Source of the DNA: Krumholzibacterium sp965370495
GTDB taxonomy: Bacteria; Krumholzibacteriota; Krumholzibacteriia; Krumholzibacteriales; Krumholzibacteriaceae
DNA length: 28,047 bases
Direction of reading: 5' to 3'
Assembly (NCBI GenBank): GCA_965370495.1
Contig: CBDUUV010000019.1
Location: 1 to 28,047 of the forward strand
In this document: in pieces, positions 7,844 to 16,013 of the stretch
Position numbering within the stretch: the stretch's first letter is position 1
Layout: each line of letters opens with the position of its first letter
The notes under the pieces: generated by a model
What the model was told of the DNA's origin: nothing
What the model saw: the letters and a program-made list of their open reading frames with translations, nothing else
The model's database searches: none
Position numbers and translations under genes: made by a program

Positions 7844-9036
7844 CGGCCCCCTTTCAGCAACCAGCTTTCCGGATCAAGCGCTTTCTTTGATTCCCTTATC
7901 TCGAAGTGAAACCCTCCTCTGCTTCCAGGCCCCGCCCCTTCAGTTTCTGCGATCAGCCCTCCCCGTTCCACTTGGTCCCCCTGGTTGACAATCACCCGGG
8001 CCACATGGGCATAGAGTGTATAATACCCTCCACCATGATTACTCAATATACAGGTCCCATAACCCGGAAGCGCCCCTGAAAACTCCACCCTTCCCCTGCC
8101 GACTACGCGGACGGGCTCTCCCGGCCTCGTTTCTATATCGATCCCTGTGTTGTACGTCACCGTACCGTACTCCGGATGCCTGAATTTCCCGAATCTCCTG
8201 GCCGTTTTGCCAGGTACGGGTCTCAACAGCTTTCCCTTGAGCGCCGCAAAGTCTTTTTCCCCGTATTCCCCCCATACCTTCGTCTGTTCCAGTCTCGTTT
8301 TTTCCAGCTCCTCGATGAATGTCTGCATCCGCTTCTCCGCGGATGCCATTTCCTTTACATTTTTCTCATATTTTTTTCTGTCGGACTGAAGCATGGCTAT
8401 CGTCCTTTTGCGTTTTGCCCTGTTGTCCTCCAGTTTCTCCAGTTCGTTTTTTTTCTCGTTCCTCGATGTCGTCACTTCGTACAGGATCTCTGTTATCCTG
8501 GCTTCCTGCAATTCTATTTCGCGTCTCCTTTTCCTGACATCATCGACAAGGTCTGCATCCCTCTCCGCTATCAGAGAAATAAACTTGTACCTCTGGAGCA
8601 GGTCGGAAAAATCGTTCGCCGAAAGCACCTCCGTCCATGCCTTCCTGGGCCCGTTCTTATAGATCTCCCGCAGGCGTTTAGAAAGGATGCCAAGCCTGCG
8701 CCCGTAGATAATCTCATTTTCTTCCAGGCTTGTTCTGAATTCCTCCGCCTGTTTTCCCAGCATGCCCTTCTTTTCATCGAGCCCGTCGAGCAGGCGCTTC
8801 GTTAAGGCCGCTTCATCCCTGAGTTTCCTGAGGTATTCCGCTTCGTTTTTCTCCTGTTTCTCGAGTTCCCCGATTTTCTTTCTCTGGTTTTGAATCCGGT
8901 CGCGAAGGTCCTGGATTTCCCGTTCCTTTTCCCCGATCTTTCCACTCAGATCCTTCTTCTGCGCACGGGTATCCAGCGCACAGCACGCGACAAGCAGGAT
9001 CAGAACAGGTATTATTAATTTCTTCAAGTAACGCAT
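7840..9036 (-). CDS. EnvC-like murein hydrolase activator: coiled coil plus degenerate LytM (M23) domain
   Basis: The protein has 398 residues from ATG 9036. MRYLKK and a hydrophobic stretch ending LLVAC suggest export, either as a lipoprotein (LVAC fits a lipobox) or by cleavage after DTRA. Residues about 27-255 are a long Lys/Glu-rich coiled coil. Residues about 275-395 are a LytM fold. Two zinc ligands look replaced: the HxGxD motif reads NTGID (Asn296) and the final HLH motif reads GFH (Gly375), while Asp300, His344 and His377 remain. EnvC-type proteins lose zinc ligands and activate amidases rather than cut peptidoglycan, and they are controlled by FtsEX. The gene lies directly after ftsE and ftsX, supporting that role. 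Another possible start is ATG 9051, two bases past the ftsX stop. Its TGA overlaps the holB GTG. Confidence 0.88.
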   Translation of the reverse strand: MRYLKKLIIPVLILLVACCALDTRAQKKDLSGKIGEKEREIQDLRDRIQNQRKKIGELEKQEKNEAEYLRKLRDEAALTKRLLDGLDEKKGMLGKQAEEFRTSLEENEIIYGRRLGILSKRLREIYKNGPRKAWTEVLSANDFSDLLQRYKFISLIAERDADLVDDVRKRRREIELQEARITEILYEVTTSRNEKKNELEKLEDNRAKRKRTIAMLQSDRKKYEKNVKEMASAEKRMQTFIEELEKTRLEQTKVWGEYGEKDFAALKGKLLRPVPGKTARRFGKFRHPEYGTVTYNTGIDIETRPGEPVRVVGRGRVEFSGALPGYGTCILSNHGGGYYTLYAHVARVIVNQGDQVERGGLIAETEGAGPGSRGGFHFEIRESKKALDPESWLLKGGR

Positions 9037-9052
9037 TCCATCACAGGACATT

Positions 9053-9922
9053 TCAGGATTTGAGATACTTTCGCAGCGCCGCAAAACTCCCTGCCGCGCC
9101 GAGTACCGCGCAGAACAACACGAATACCGAGATAGCATCTATCCGGATGAAGACAAGGCCGGGCAGGTAGCGCCGTGCTACCCCGTGGATTACAGCGAGG
9201 AGCCCGATCGCCAGGAGAGAGGAAACGACGCCCTGCAGAGCGCCCTCGATCACAAAAGGTATCTCGATATAAGCGTTTGTCGCGCCTATCAGTTTCAGAA
9301 TATCTATGGTCCTCCTGCTGTTAAGTATTGTCAGCCTTACCGTGTTGGAGATCACGAATACTACCGAAAGAAAAACTATCACTCCCAGAACAAGATCGAT
9401 AATGTAAAAGCCTCTGACAAGTTTTTCTCCTCTTTCGAACCATTTTCTGCCATACCTTACTTCCTCAACACCTTCCCATTCCCCCACCTTTTCAGCCAGC
9501 ATTTCCATGATGTCGCTTTTCACGTATTCCTGTTTCAGCTTTACCTTGTATGCGTCCGGAAGAGGATTACTGTCAAGAGCGTCGAGAAGGTCGCTTCCCT
9601 CTCCGAGAGCATTTCGAAAATCAACAAGAGCTTCCTCGCGCGAGATATACACTACCTCTTCGACTCCTGTCTGAGCCATCAACCTGAGCTGGATCTCCCT
9701 TGATTCGTCCCTTGCGATCCCGTCTTCGAGATAGACATACACCCTTGTTTCTTCACTCGTTTTTTCAATTAATCCAGCTATATTCAGTGTTACCATCAAA
9801 AATACCACCAGTAGCAGCAGGGAAAGCCCCGTGATTATAACCGATGTCAGGCTCGCTGCCTTACGCCTCCACAGCATCCCTATTGATTCGTCGATGATAT
9901 ATCTTATCTCATTCAATTTCAT
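9053..9922 (-). CDS. ftsX: Cell-division ABC transporter permease-like subunit FtsX
   Basis: FtsX is the membrane partner of the FtsE ATPase. The complex does not transport. It passes ATP-driven conformational changes through its periplasmic loop to a cell-wall hydrolase activator at the septum. This 289-residue protein has the family layout: a cytoplasmic N-terminus, a first membrane helix near residues 24-50 (VIITGLSLLLLVVFLMVTL), a periplasmic domain to about 165, then three helices, the first being IDLVLGVIVFLSVVFVISNT. The FtsX signature NTVRLTILNSRRTIDILKLI with an IGATNAYI-type turn is clear. The ATG overlaps the ftsE stop by four bases (ATGA), so the two are probably made in matched amounts. 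The EnvC-like gene follows after a TGA-A-ATG junction. Confidence 0.95.
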   Translation of the reverse strand: MKLNEIRYIIDESIGMLWRRKAASLTSVIITGLSLLLLVVFLMVTLNIAGLIEKTSEETRVYVYLEDGIARDESREIQLRLMAQTGVEEVVYISREEALVDFRNALGEGSDLLDALDSNPLPDAYKVKLKQEYVKSDIMEMLAEKVGEWEGVEEVRYGRKWFERGEKLVRGFYIIDLVLGVIVFLSVVFVISNTVRLTILNSRRTIDILKLIGATNAYIEIPFVIEGALQGVVSSLLAIGLLAVIHGVARRYLPGLVFIRIDAISVFVLFCAVLGAAGSFAALRKYLKS

Positions 9923-10701
9923 CCTTCACCGCCATCGGTTATCTCGTGGCCAGACAATCTGTCCGCTCTTTCACTGACGCTGGAATCTCCGATCCTGTCC
10001 CTTATATCACCGACATATACCTTTTCGCTGTCCCTGACGATCCTTCCCTCTTCGAGATATATGATACGCTGGCCGAAACTTCTTACCAGATCTATATCAT
10101 GTGTAGCCATCAAAACAGCGGTGCCGCCGGCATTTATCTTGAAAAGGAGTTCCAGGATATTCTTTGTCGCCACAGGATCCAGGTTACCCGTAGGTTCATC
10201 GGCCAGTAGTATGGAAGGCCTGTTTGCTACCGCGCGAGCAATCGACACGCGCTGTTGTTCTCCACCGGACAGAGTCCTCGGGTATTCATATCTTTTGTGA
10301 TACAGGCCTACTCTTGTCAGGATATCCGTCATCTGACGTTTGATATCACTCATCTTCGTTCCGGTCACCTTCATAGCCAGGGCGACATTCTCAAATACCG
10401 TCCTGTCTTCGAGAAGGCGGAAATCCTGAAAGATGATCCCTATTCTGCGACGAAGGTCCGGAATCGATCTTCTTTTCATCCTTGTCGATACGTAAGGCCC
10501 TACCACAACCTGCCCGCTGACCGGGTAGTCATCCATGTATATCATTCTGAAAAGCGTGCTTTTGCCAGCTCCGCTTGGACCGACCAGAAAAACGATCTCC
10601 CCGTTCGCCACCTGGAAATTGATATCCTTGAGGCTGAAGTGCTTCCCGAAGTCTTTTGACAGGTGGTATACACCTGTTATTATCCGTTTTTCCCGAAACA
10701 T
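9919..10701 (-). CDS. ftsE: Cell-division ATP-binding protein FtsE
   Basis: This ABC ATPase partners FtsX at the inner face of the membrane. All motifs are intact: Walker A GPSGAGKST at 41-49, Q-loop FQDFRLL at 91-97, signature LSGGEQQR at 144-151, Walker B ILLADEPTGNLD at 164-175 and the switch MATHD at 198-202. At 260 residues it is longer than the usual FtsE of about 220-230. The extra C-terminal tail (about residue 228 onward, DIRDRIGDSSVSERADRLSG) is charged and has no recognised domain. The ATG has AGGA six bases upstream and lies seven bases after the pdxA stop. Other ABC families such as LolD are less likely given the adjacent ftsX. Confidence 0.95.
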   Translation of the reverse strand: MFREKRIITGVYHLSKDFGKHFSLKDINFQVANGEIVFLVGPSGAGKSTLFRMIYMDDYPVSGQVVVGPYVSTRMKRRSIPDLRRRIGIIFQDFRLLEDRTVFENVALAMKVTGTKMSDIKRQMTDILTRVGLYHKRYEYPRTLSGGEQQRVSIARAVANRPSILLADEPTGNLDPVATKNILELLFKINAGGTAVLMATHDIDLVRSFGQRIIYLEEGRIVRDSEKVYVGDIRDRIGDSSVSERADRLSGHEITDGGEG

Positions 10702-10708
10702 ACGGATC

Positions 10709-11722
10709 CTAGATTCCTATTTTCTTTTTCCGGTTCGTGAGGCACCCTGTCGCCAGTGCTACTGCCGCGCTCAAGCTGCCTGGATCAGCTATACGCTTTC
10801 CCACAATGTCGTAAGCCGTACCGTGGCATACGGATGTCCTCACTACTGGAAGGCCAATGGTCATATTAACACCGTTTTCAAAACCGTTCATCTTGAAAGG
10901 TATCATTCCCTGGTCATGATATAGAGCGATGAAAGCATCCACCCCCTTTTTCCACCAATCGTGAAAGAGCGTATCGGCGGGTATAGGGCCTTCCACATCG
11001 ATGCCTTCCGAGCGCAGGCTTTCAACGGCGGGAAGGATCGTGTCTGCTTCCTCAGCCCCGTTTATTCCTCCATCACCAGCATGCGGATTCAGGGCTGCTA
11101 CAAGTATCCTGGGAGCATCGATTCCGAAGAATTCCCGGAGGGCTCTCACCGTAACTTTTGTTCCTGTCCTGATCAATTCCTCTGTTATCTTTTCCGGAAC
11201 ATTCGCAAGAGGGATGTCTCTTGTAAGTATGAGGATCCTCAGTGCTCCTGAGACCATTAACATCTGGCAGTCGGGAGCATCCATCAGATCTGAGAGCATC
11301 GCCGTATGACCTTTATAGAAATACCCTCCCCTATTGAGAGCTTCCTTGGATACAGGCCCGGTCACTATCCCATCTACTGTTCCTTTTTTGGCCAGCCTGA
11401 CCGCGGCCTCAATAGCTTTTCCTGATATCCGGCCGCCCTCCCCGCACGGTCCTCCCATCGGAACAACCGTATCCCCGGCCACATCGATTATCACAGGAAA
11501 AGAAGAAGGCTCTTTTCCGGATTCGGCTTCCCTGACAGACAAAACTTCCAGCTTTCCCGCTATCCCCGGTTCAAGCTCCCTGAAAAGCGCTTCCGCAGAA
11601 CCGATAAGCCGGATATCGGCCTTGTCGAGCTCTCCTTTCTCGAGAAGCCTTGCTGAAATCTCCGGCCCGATCCCTGCCGGATCACCGATCGTTAGCGCCA
11701 ACCTGGCCCTTTTCTCAGGCAT
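10709..11722 (-). CDS. pdxA: 4-hydroxythreonine-4-phosphate dehydrogenase
   Basis: PdxA oxidises 4-phosphohydroxy-L-threonine with NAD(P)+ in the DXP-dependent branch of pyridoxal 5'-phosphate synthesis; the product condenses with DXP through PdxJ. The 337-residue protein shows TIGDPAGIGPE at 11-21, the metal-site histidines in FYKGHTAML, ALNPHAGDGG, the phosphate-binding ALYHDQGMIPFK and the closing TSVCHGTAYDI. The start at ATG 11722 is favoured over ATG 11743 because GGAGG lies five bases upstream and the overlap with the S4-domain gene shrinks to eight bases. A PdxA2-type paralogue acting in sugar-acid catabolism cannot be ruled out from sequence alone. No other vitamin B6 gene is nearby. 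Confidence 0.93.
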   Translation of the reverse strand: MPEKRARLALTIGDPAGIGPEISARLLEKGELDKADIRLIGSAEALFRELEPGIAGKLEVLSVREAESGKEPSSFPVIIDVAGDTVVPMGGPCGEGGRISGKAIEAAVRLAKKGTVDGIVTGPVSKEALNRGGYFYKGHTAMLSDLMDAPDCQMLMVSGALRILILTRDIPLANVPEKITEELIRTGTKVTVRALREFFGIDAPRILVAALNPHAGDGGINGAEEADTILPAVESLRSEGIDVEGPIPADTLFHDWWKKGVDAFIALYHDQGMIPFKMNGFENGVNMTIGLPVVRTSVCHGTAYDIVGKRIADPGSLSAAVALATGCLTNRKKKIGI

Positions 11723-11999
11723 TCCACCCTCCGCTTTCACCATCCAACGCCGATTCCCTGATTACCCTGAAATATTCCGTCTTTTCCCTTTTAGAAACCT
11801 GGCCAGGCGGGATGCCTGTTATCTCAATCACCAGGATCCTGTCAGGATACCTTATCTCCAGTACATCTCCATTCGAAACGATCCTGGACGGTTTTACCGC
11901 TCTTCCATTTATCTTGATACTGCCTGACTCACAACCACTTCTTCCTATATTGCGGGTTTTCACCAGGCAAAGCGTTTTGAGCAACATATCGATTCGCAT
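11715..11999 (-). CDS. Small S4-domain RNA-binding protein (Hsp15/RqcP-like)
   Basis: This 94-residue protein is essentially one S4 domain: MRIDMLLKTLCLVKTRNIGR, then GSIKINGRAVKPSRIVSNGD followed by VLEIRY. Small stand-alone S4 proteins include Hsp15 (HslR), which binds stalled 50S subunits carrying peptidyl-tRNA, and RqcP, which works with RqcH in ribosome quality control. Which of these applies here is uncertain, and no rqcH is in the window. The short basic-to-acidic C-terminal tail (VSKREKTEYFRVIRESALDG) resembles Hsp15-type tails. ATG at 11999 lies four bases after the SurA-like stop. The gene ends inside the start of pdxA. Confidence 0.85.
   Translation of the reverse strand: MRIDMLLKTLCLVKTRNIGRSGCESGSIKINGRAVKPSRIVSNGDVLEIRYPDRILVIEITGIPPGQVSKREKTEYFRVIRESALDGESGGWNA
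11728..11732 (-). promoter_or_regulatory. Ribosome binding site deciding the pdxA start
   Basis: GGAGG on the minus strand is followed by GTGGA and ATG at 11722. It lies inside the 3' end of the S4-domain gene, consistent with coupled translation. Confidence 0.7.
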
Positions 12000-12003
12000 A
12001 CAC

Positions 12004-13314
12004 CTATTTTTCCATTTTGATATCGATGTAATACTTGTTTTTCAGGTTTTCGACATACCCGTCAAAGTTATCCACAAAGTTCTTCTGCCTGATAAGCTCC
12101 CTGATCCCCTCTCTCGCTTCTTCCAGGGTATAGGGACGCTCCTGTGCCCAGCTTGTTACTTTGATTATCCTGAATCCTTTTTCTTCCTCGATCAACTCGG
12201 CTATATCTCCCCCGGCCAGGCCCCTGATCGCCTCCACAAAGAACTCGGGCAGGTTGTTGACTGCTATTTCACCAACATCGCCCCCACTGTCTTTCGTATC
12301 CCAGTCCTCCGAATATTTGACGGCCATCTGGGCGAAATCCGCTCCGTCGAGGATCTCCTGCCTGATCCTTTCCGCGGTCTTCCTGGTGGCTTCGGTATCA
12401 GCTTCCACCTGTACAAGGATATGCCTGAGGCGGACCCTGTCCCCACTCACCTCTTCGAGCTTGATGATATGAAGGCCATGCTCTGTTCGAACCGGCCCGC
12501 TTATCCGGCCGGCCGTAAGCTGCCTGACGGCCTTTTCGAACTGGGGGCTATCGAGATCCTCCAGCTTTACGAACCCGAGGCTTCCTCCGAACTTCGCGCT
12601 GGGGCCTTCGGAGTATTCCCTGGCTGTTTTCTCGAAATCCGCGCCTTCTTCCAGTATTTTTTCTACTTTTTTTATTTTTTCCATCGCCGCATCTTCGGCA
12701 GCTTTTTTCGCTTTCATCAGTATCTGTATCTGTGAAAGCGAAACCGTGGCCGGGCGTTTCTGCAGTTCTTCGTAGTGGTTCCTGTAGTAATCCCTGATCT
12801 CGTCTTCAGTAACATTGACATCCATAAGGCCTTCCCTGTATTTCAACATTTCGATAAGCCTGTTGGATTTTATCTTCTCTCTCCACTGTGCCTTCAGCTG
12901 CTGCAGGGTTATCCCGGCTTTTGTCAGTTCTCTCTGAAAAGCGTCGATTCCACCGAGTGCCCTCACATTATCATCGACGATGCGTTCGATCTCTCCGTCT
13001 ATCCTTTCTTCGGTGACCTCTATCCCGATCTTTTCAGCATGCACTGCCATCAACAGATGTGCTATCAGCCCATCGAGGATCTCCTTCCGGTTTTCCTTCT
13101 CCTCGGCGGGTGAAAGGTTTGTTTTCTTCAGCTGCATGAGGAACCGGCTGTATTCCATTTCCAGATCACTCTGCAGAATCGCCCTGTCTTCGACTACGGC
13201 GATTACCCTGTCGATAACCTGCTTGTCTCCATCATCAGCAACCGCGCCTGAAACAGCACAAAACAGAATACAGATGTTCAGCACAAGAAAAATCAAACTG
13301 CCTGGCCCCTTCAC
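12004..13314 (-). CDS. surA: SurA-like periplasmic chaperone/peptidyl-prolyl isomerase with two parvulin domains
   Basis: SurA-type proteins escort unfolded outer-membrane proteins across the periplasm. From the GTG at 13314 the 436-residue protein begins MKGPGSLIFLVLNICILFCA and has a signal peptidase site after AVA (about residue 26). A SurA N-terminal helical domain follows (VIDRVIAVVEDRAILQSDLE), then parvulin domains at about 189-288 (ending TEHGLHIIKLEE) and 294-387 (RLRHILVQVE to KGFRIIKV), and a C-terminal helix that completes the chaperone module. GTG is preferred over the ATG at 13386, which overlaps the upstream stop as ATGA, because GGGAGG lies six bases before GTG and the resulting signal peptide is normal. 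The longer form would carry a 24-residue Lys/Pro-rich leader. It is the third parvulin in a row. Confidence 0.9.
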   Translation of the reverse strand: MKGPGSLIFLVLNICILFCAVSGAVADDGDKQVIDRVIAVVEDRAILQSDLEMEYSRFLMQLKKTNLSPAEEKENRKEILDGLIAHLLMAVHAEKIGIEVTEERIDGEIERIVDDNVRALGGIDAFQRELTKAGITLQQLKAQWREKIKSNRLIEMLKYREGLMDVNVTEDEIRDYYRNHYEELQKRPATVSLSQIQILMKAKKAAEDAAMEKIKKVEKILEEGADFEKTAREYSEGPSAKFGGSLGFVKLEDLDSPQFEKAVRQLTAGRISGPVRTEHGLHIIKLEEVSGDRVRLRHILVQVEADTEATRKTAERIRQEILDGADFAQMAVKYSEDWDTKDSGGDVGEIAVNNLPEFFVEAIRGLAGGDIAELIEEEKGFRIIKVTSWAQERPYTLEEAREGIRELIRQKNFVDNFDGYVENLKNKYYIDIKMEK

Positions 13315-13320
13315 TTTTTT

Positions 13321-13326
13321 CCTCCC
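13321..13326 (-). promoter_or_regulatory. Ribosome binding site favouring the GTG start of the SurA-like gene
   Basis: GGGAGG on the minus strand, then a six-adenine spacer, then GTG at 13314. It indicates that the upstream ATG at 13386 is probably not the main start, leaving a 68-base leader between the two parvulin genes. Confidence 0.65.
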
Positions 13327-13382
13327 TCGCCGGATTCCCTTCTTTGTCCAGGGGGGCGCCCCCCCGTGAGAATGTTTCCGGC

Positions 13383-14222
13383 TCATAGTTCCTTCTCGTA
13401 ATATTCGACATTCGCCGATTCCATCAATGATTTCATGAAATCGCTGTACGCTTTTTTTCTTTTTTCCATCAGAAGCCTGCTTACTATGCGCTCCCTCACC
13501 TCCGCAAGAGAAACCTTGACCCTTGCTTCTCGCATACCGGCCATCTTGATCAGATGAAACCCGAAATCCGATTTGACTATTCCACTGACCTTGCCAGGCT
13601 GCATATTGAATATCACTGTCTCAAATTCCGGGATCATATTTCCCTTTGTGAGGTATCCGAGATCGCCCCCTCTTTTCGCCATAGGATCCACTGAATACCT
13701 GTTGGCCACCCAGGCAAAGCTTTGTTTCTCGAGCATGGTTTTTGCCTGTTCCGCCTCCTCGAGGGTGTTCACCAGGATATGACTGACCCGGTATTCGTTC
13801 CTGTACTCGTTTCCGTGAAGTTCGAAATCCTTTTCGATCTCTTCTTCAGAGACCTCGATGCGTTCACGGAGTTCAAGAAAAACAAGATGGTCGGCAAGAA
13901 ATTCCTTCTCCAGCGTTTTTATCCTTGCCCCGACCCTGGGATCATTTTGAAGGCCGCGGAGCAGCGCTTCCTGGTAAAGGACTTCTATTTCAACCCATTT
14001 CTGTATGAAGTGGGTCTTCTCTTCGATGGAGAAAGGAATTTTTTCGCTTTCAGGCAACAGGTTTTCGAGTTTATCCTGGGTCAGCACGACATCCCCTACC
14101 TTTACAACAGCCCCGAGGACTATCTCGGGCGGCTCTTCCGAATCCCTTTCTCTACATCCAGAGATTAGTATCACGAGAAAAATGAGCCTTACGGAAACCC
14201 TTCGTAACTTCCAGTGTTTCAA
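13383..14222 (-). CDS. Parvulin-type (PpiC/PrsA-like) peptidyl-prolyl isomerase lipoprotein
   Basis: The 279-residue protein starts with MKHWKLRRVSVRLIFLVILI followed by SGC, a good lipobox with the lipidated Cys at 23. A helical SurA/PrsA-like N-terminal region (about 35-130) precedes one parvulin domain at about 143-228: YRVSHILVNT, RYSVDPMAKRGGDLGYLTKG and DFGFHLIKMAG. Such lipoproteins assist folding of exported proteins at the membrane surface. The start is TTG at 14222 with GGTGG four bases upstream. The gene lies between a larger parvulin lipoprotein (gap 16 bases) and the SurA-like gene. It resembles Gram-positive PrsA in layout, but the specific function here is inferred only. Confidence 0.88.
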   Translation of the reverse strand: MKHWKLRRVSVRLIFLVILISGCRERDSEEPPEIVLGAVVKVGDVVLTQDKLENLLPESEKIPFSIEEKTHFIQKWVEIEVLYQEALLRGLQNDPRVGARIKTLEKEFLADHLVFLELRERIEVSEEEIEKDFELHGNEYRNEYRVSHILVNTLEEAEQAKTMLEKQSFAWVANRYSVDPMAKRGGDLGYLTKGNMIPEFETVIFNMQPGKVSGIVKSDFGFHLIKMAGMREARVKVSLAEVRERIVSRLLMEKRKKAYSDFMKSLMESANVEYYEKEL

Positions 14223-14238
14223 TCGACCACCAGCCCCT

Positions 14239-15939
14239 TTACAGCCTGGTTCTGCTCATATTTGCGTTCTTCAGGTTCCTCTCGTTGATCGTAATTATGT
14301 ATGCCTTGCGCCATTCTGTCATTTTCTTTTCCATAAGTTTCGAGCTCTTTTCCTCCACTAACTGTTTTTTGATCGTGTTTGTTGCCTCACCAAGAGTAGG
14401 AATCCTGCTCGGCTCTATTTCCAGAATCTTGAGAACCACCCATCCTCTCGAGATCTTGAATGCGTCAGAGACAGCCCCAACACCCTCGAGCGCGAAAGCG
14501 ACGCCATCATATTCCAGATAATTGCCTGAATACTGAAGCCCGGTCTTGCCTATATTCTCCTTCACTGTCGGATCCTTGGAATATCTTGCGACCAGCCTGT
14601 TGAAATCCTCGCCCGCCTTGGCCTTCCCGGATACAAGTTTGGCGGTATCGATATCATCGAGAACAATGATCTGGTAATCCCGCCGTTCTTGCGTCATCAG
14701 GAATTCCTTGTTGCTGTTATAGTATTCCCTGATCTCCCCAGTATTGACCATAACCTCATCCTCTATCTGGTCCTGGTACAACCTGTAGACCAGAAACTGT
14801 TCCCTGCGTTTTTCATAGTTGTCGCGAACATCGGGATTATCGAGAACCTTCGCAACATTTTCCGCATAAACGGGAAGGACTTTATCATAAATCAACTTTT
14901 TGAATAACCGGACTATCGATTCCTTCCCATATTGTCGGCGCGGCCTCTCAACCAGCGACGACATGGAATGATATTCCACAAAGTCCCCCAGGGTATAGTC
15001 CCCGTCATCATACTGGCATATTATCATGTCTTTATACTGTTCCGGGAGATCTATTACGGGAGCATTGCTCTTGGTAACCTTGTAATTCACAATATCCTCG
15101 AAAGGAATATCCTCCGGCAGGTGGTCAAAGGCTATATCAATCGCATCGCTGAAGAACTGAAGATTGATATTACTTTCTATCTGTTTCTTGAGTTCGTCCC
15201 TGCCTTTGAATTCCTTTATTCCCCGAACGCGCCGGGAGGCATAATCCCTGTCAAGCTCAGGCATGATCTTTCTCTTCTTGTGAACCAGGAGCAACGCCCA
15301 TCCAGTGTCTGTTCTGACGGGTGGCGAGACCTCCCCCTCTTTCATCTGAAAAAGGATCTCCTCGATCCACCAGTGGATCTTTCCTACGGGAGAACTGCCG
15401 ATATGCCCTCCATCCGCCGCCGCCGGCCCAAAGGAGTATTTGCGAGCCATTTCAGCAAAATCTTCCCCTCCTTCAACAATCCTTTCCCGGTATTCGAAAG
15501 CTTCGCTTTCATTTGCAACTATGAGCTGGCTGAGCGTGTATTCATATTGCATCTGCTCCCAGTAATAATCTATTTCCTCTTCGGTAACTACGACCTTCTT
15601 TGTGATCTCCTCGTTCCACAGGGCTGTTATAAGAAAAGGGCCTTTGAACTGGTTCAGGAACTTCACGAAAGCTTCTTCTTTCTGGTATCCCAGCGCCTGG
15701 GCTTTCAGCACCATTACTTCCCTGTTGACCATATGTTTGAGAAGCTCTTTCTTTCCTTCCAGATCATCCGTCTCCGGAAGGTACTTGTTCTCCAGCGTTT
15801 CCGCTGTCGTCTCGAATTCGCCGATCGTAATTGTCCTGGTATCGATTTCCGCGACGATCATGTCTTTTCTCTCTGTCCCGGAGCAACCCATCGAAAGCAC
15901 CAGGCCGATAACGGCCAGAGAAAGAATCACTTTTCTCAC
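14239..15939 (-). CDS. Large parvulin-type lipoprotein with two PpiC-like domains
   Basis: From GTG 15939 the 566-residue protein starts MRKVILSLAVIGLVLSMGC, a clear lipoprotein signal with Cys at 19. The first parvulin-like domain has YTLSQLIVAN, the FAEMARKYSFGPAAADGGHI block and a TDTGWALLLVHK end. The second, nearer the C-terminus, has DYQIIVLDDI, FNRLVARYSKDP and SRGWVVLKILEIE. Between them lies a long helical region. The second domain looks divergent and may be chaperone-only. GTG 15939 is chosen because AAAGGTG sits about five bases upstream. GTG 15948 would add three residues but has no spaced ribosome site. It follows mfd after 74 bases and is the first of three tandem parvulin genes. 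Confidence 0.87.
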   Translation of the reverse strand: MRKVILSLAVIGLVLSMGCSGTERKDMIVAEIDTRTITIGEFETTAETLENKYLPETDDLEGKKELLKHMVNREVMVLKAQALGYQKEEAFVKFLNQFKGPFLITALWNEEITKKVVVTEEEIDYYWEQMQYEYTLSQLIVANESEAFEYRERIVEGGEDFAEMARKYSFGPAAADGGHIGSSPVGKIHWWIEEILFQMKEGEVSPPVRTDTGWALLLVHKKRKIMPELDRDYASRRVRGIKEFKGRDELKKQIESNINLQFFSDAIDIAFDHLPEDIPFEDIVNYKVTKSNAPVIDLPEQYKDMIICQYDDGDYTLGDFVEYHSMSSLVERPRRQYGKESIVRLFKKLIYDKVLPVYAENVAKVLDNPDVRDNYEKRREQFLVYRLYQDQIEDEVMVNTGEIREYYNSNKEFLMTQERRDYQIIVLDDIDTAKLVSGKAKAGEDFNRLVARYSKDPTVKENIGKTGLQYSGNYLEYDGVAFALEGVGAVSDAFKISRGWVVLKILEIEPSRIPTLGEATNTIKKQLVEEKSSKLMEKKMTEWRKAYIITINERNLKNANMSRTRL

Positions 15940-16013
15940 TTCGTTCACCTTTCTAAAAACCCTGCCATGCTATCCTTGCGTCAAAAGCTTCCGCTCATAG
16001 AACTTAAACTACT

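Noticed and set aside
7840..9036. The EnvC-like protein as an active M23 endopeptidase
   Set aside because: Two expected zinc ligands are replaced (Asn296 and Gly375), unlike the intact domain at 26984-27769.
13315..13386. N-terminal extension of the SurA-like protein to the ATG at 13386
   Set aside because: GGGAGG six bases before GTG 13314 and a normal signal peptide favour the shorter protein; the ATGA overlap alone is weaker evidence.
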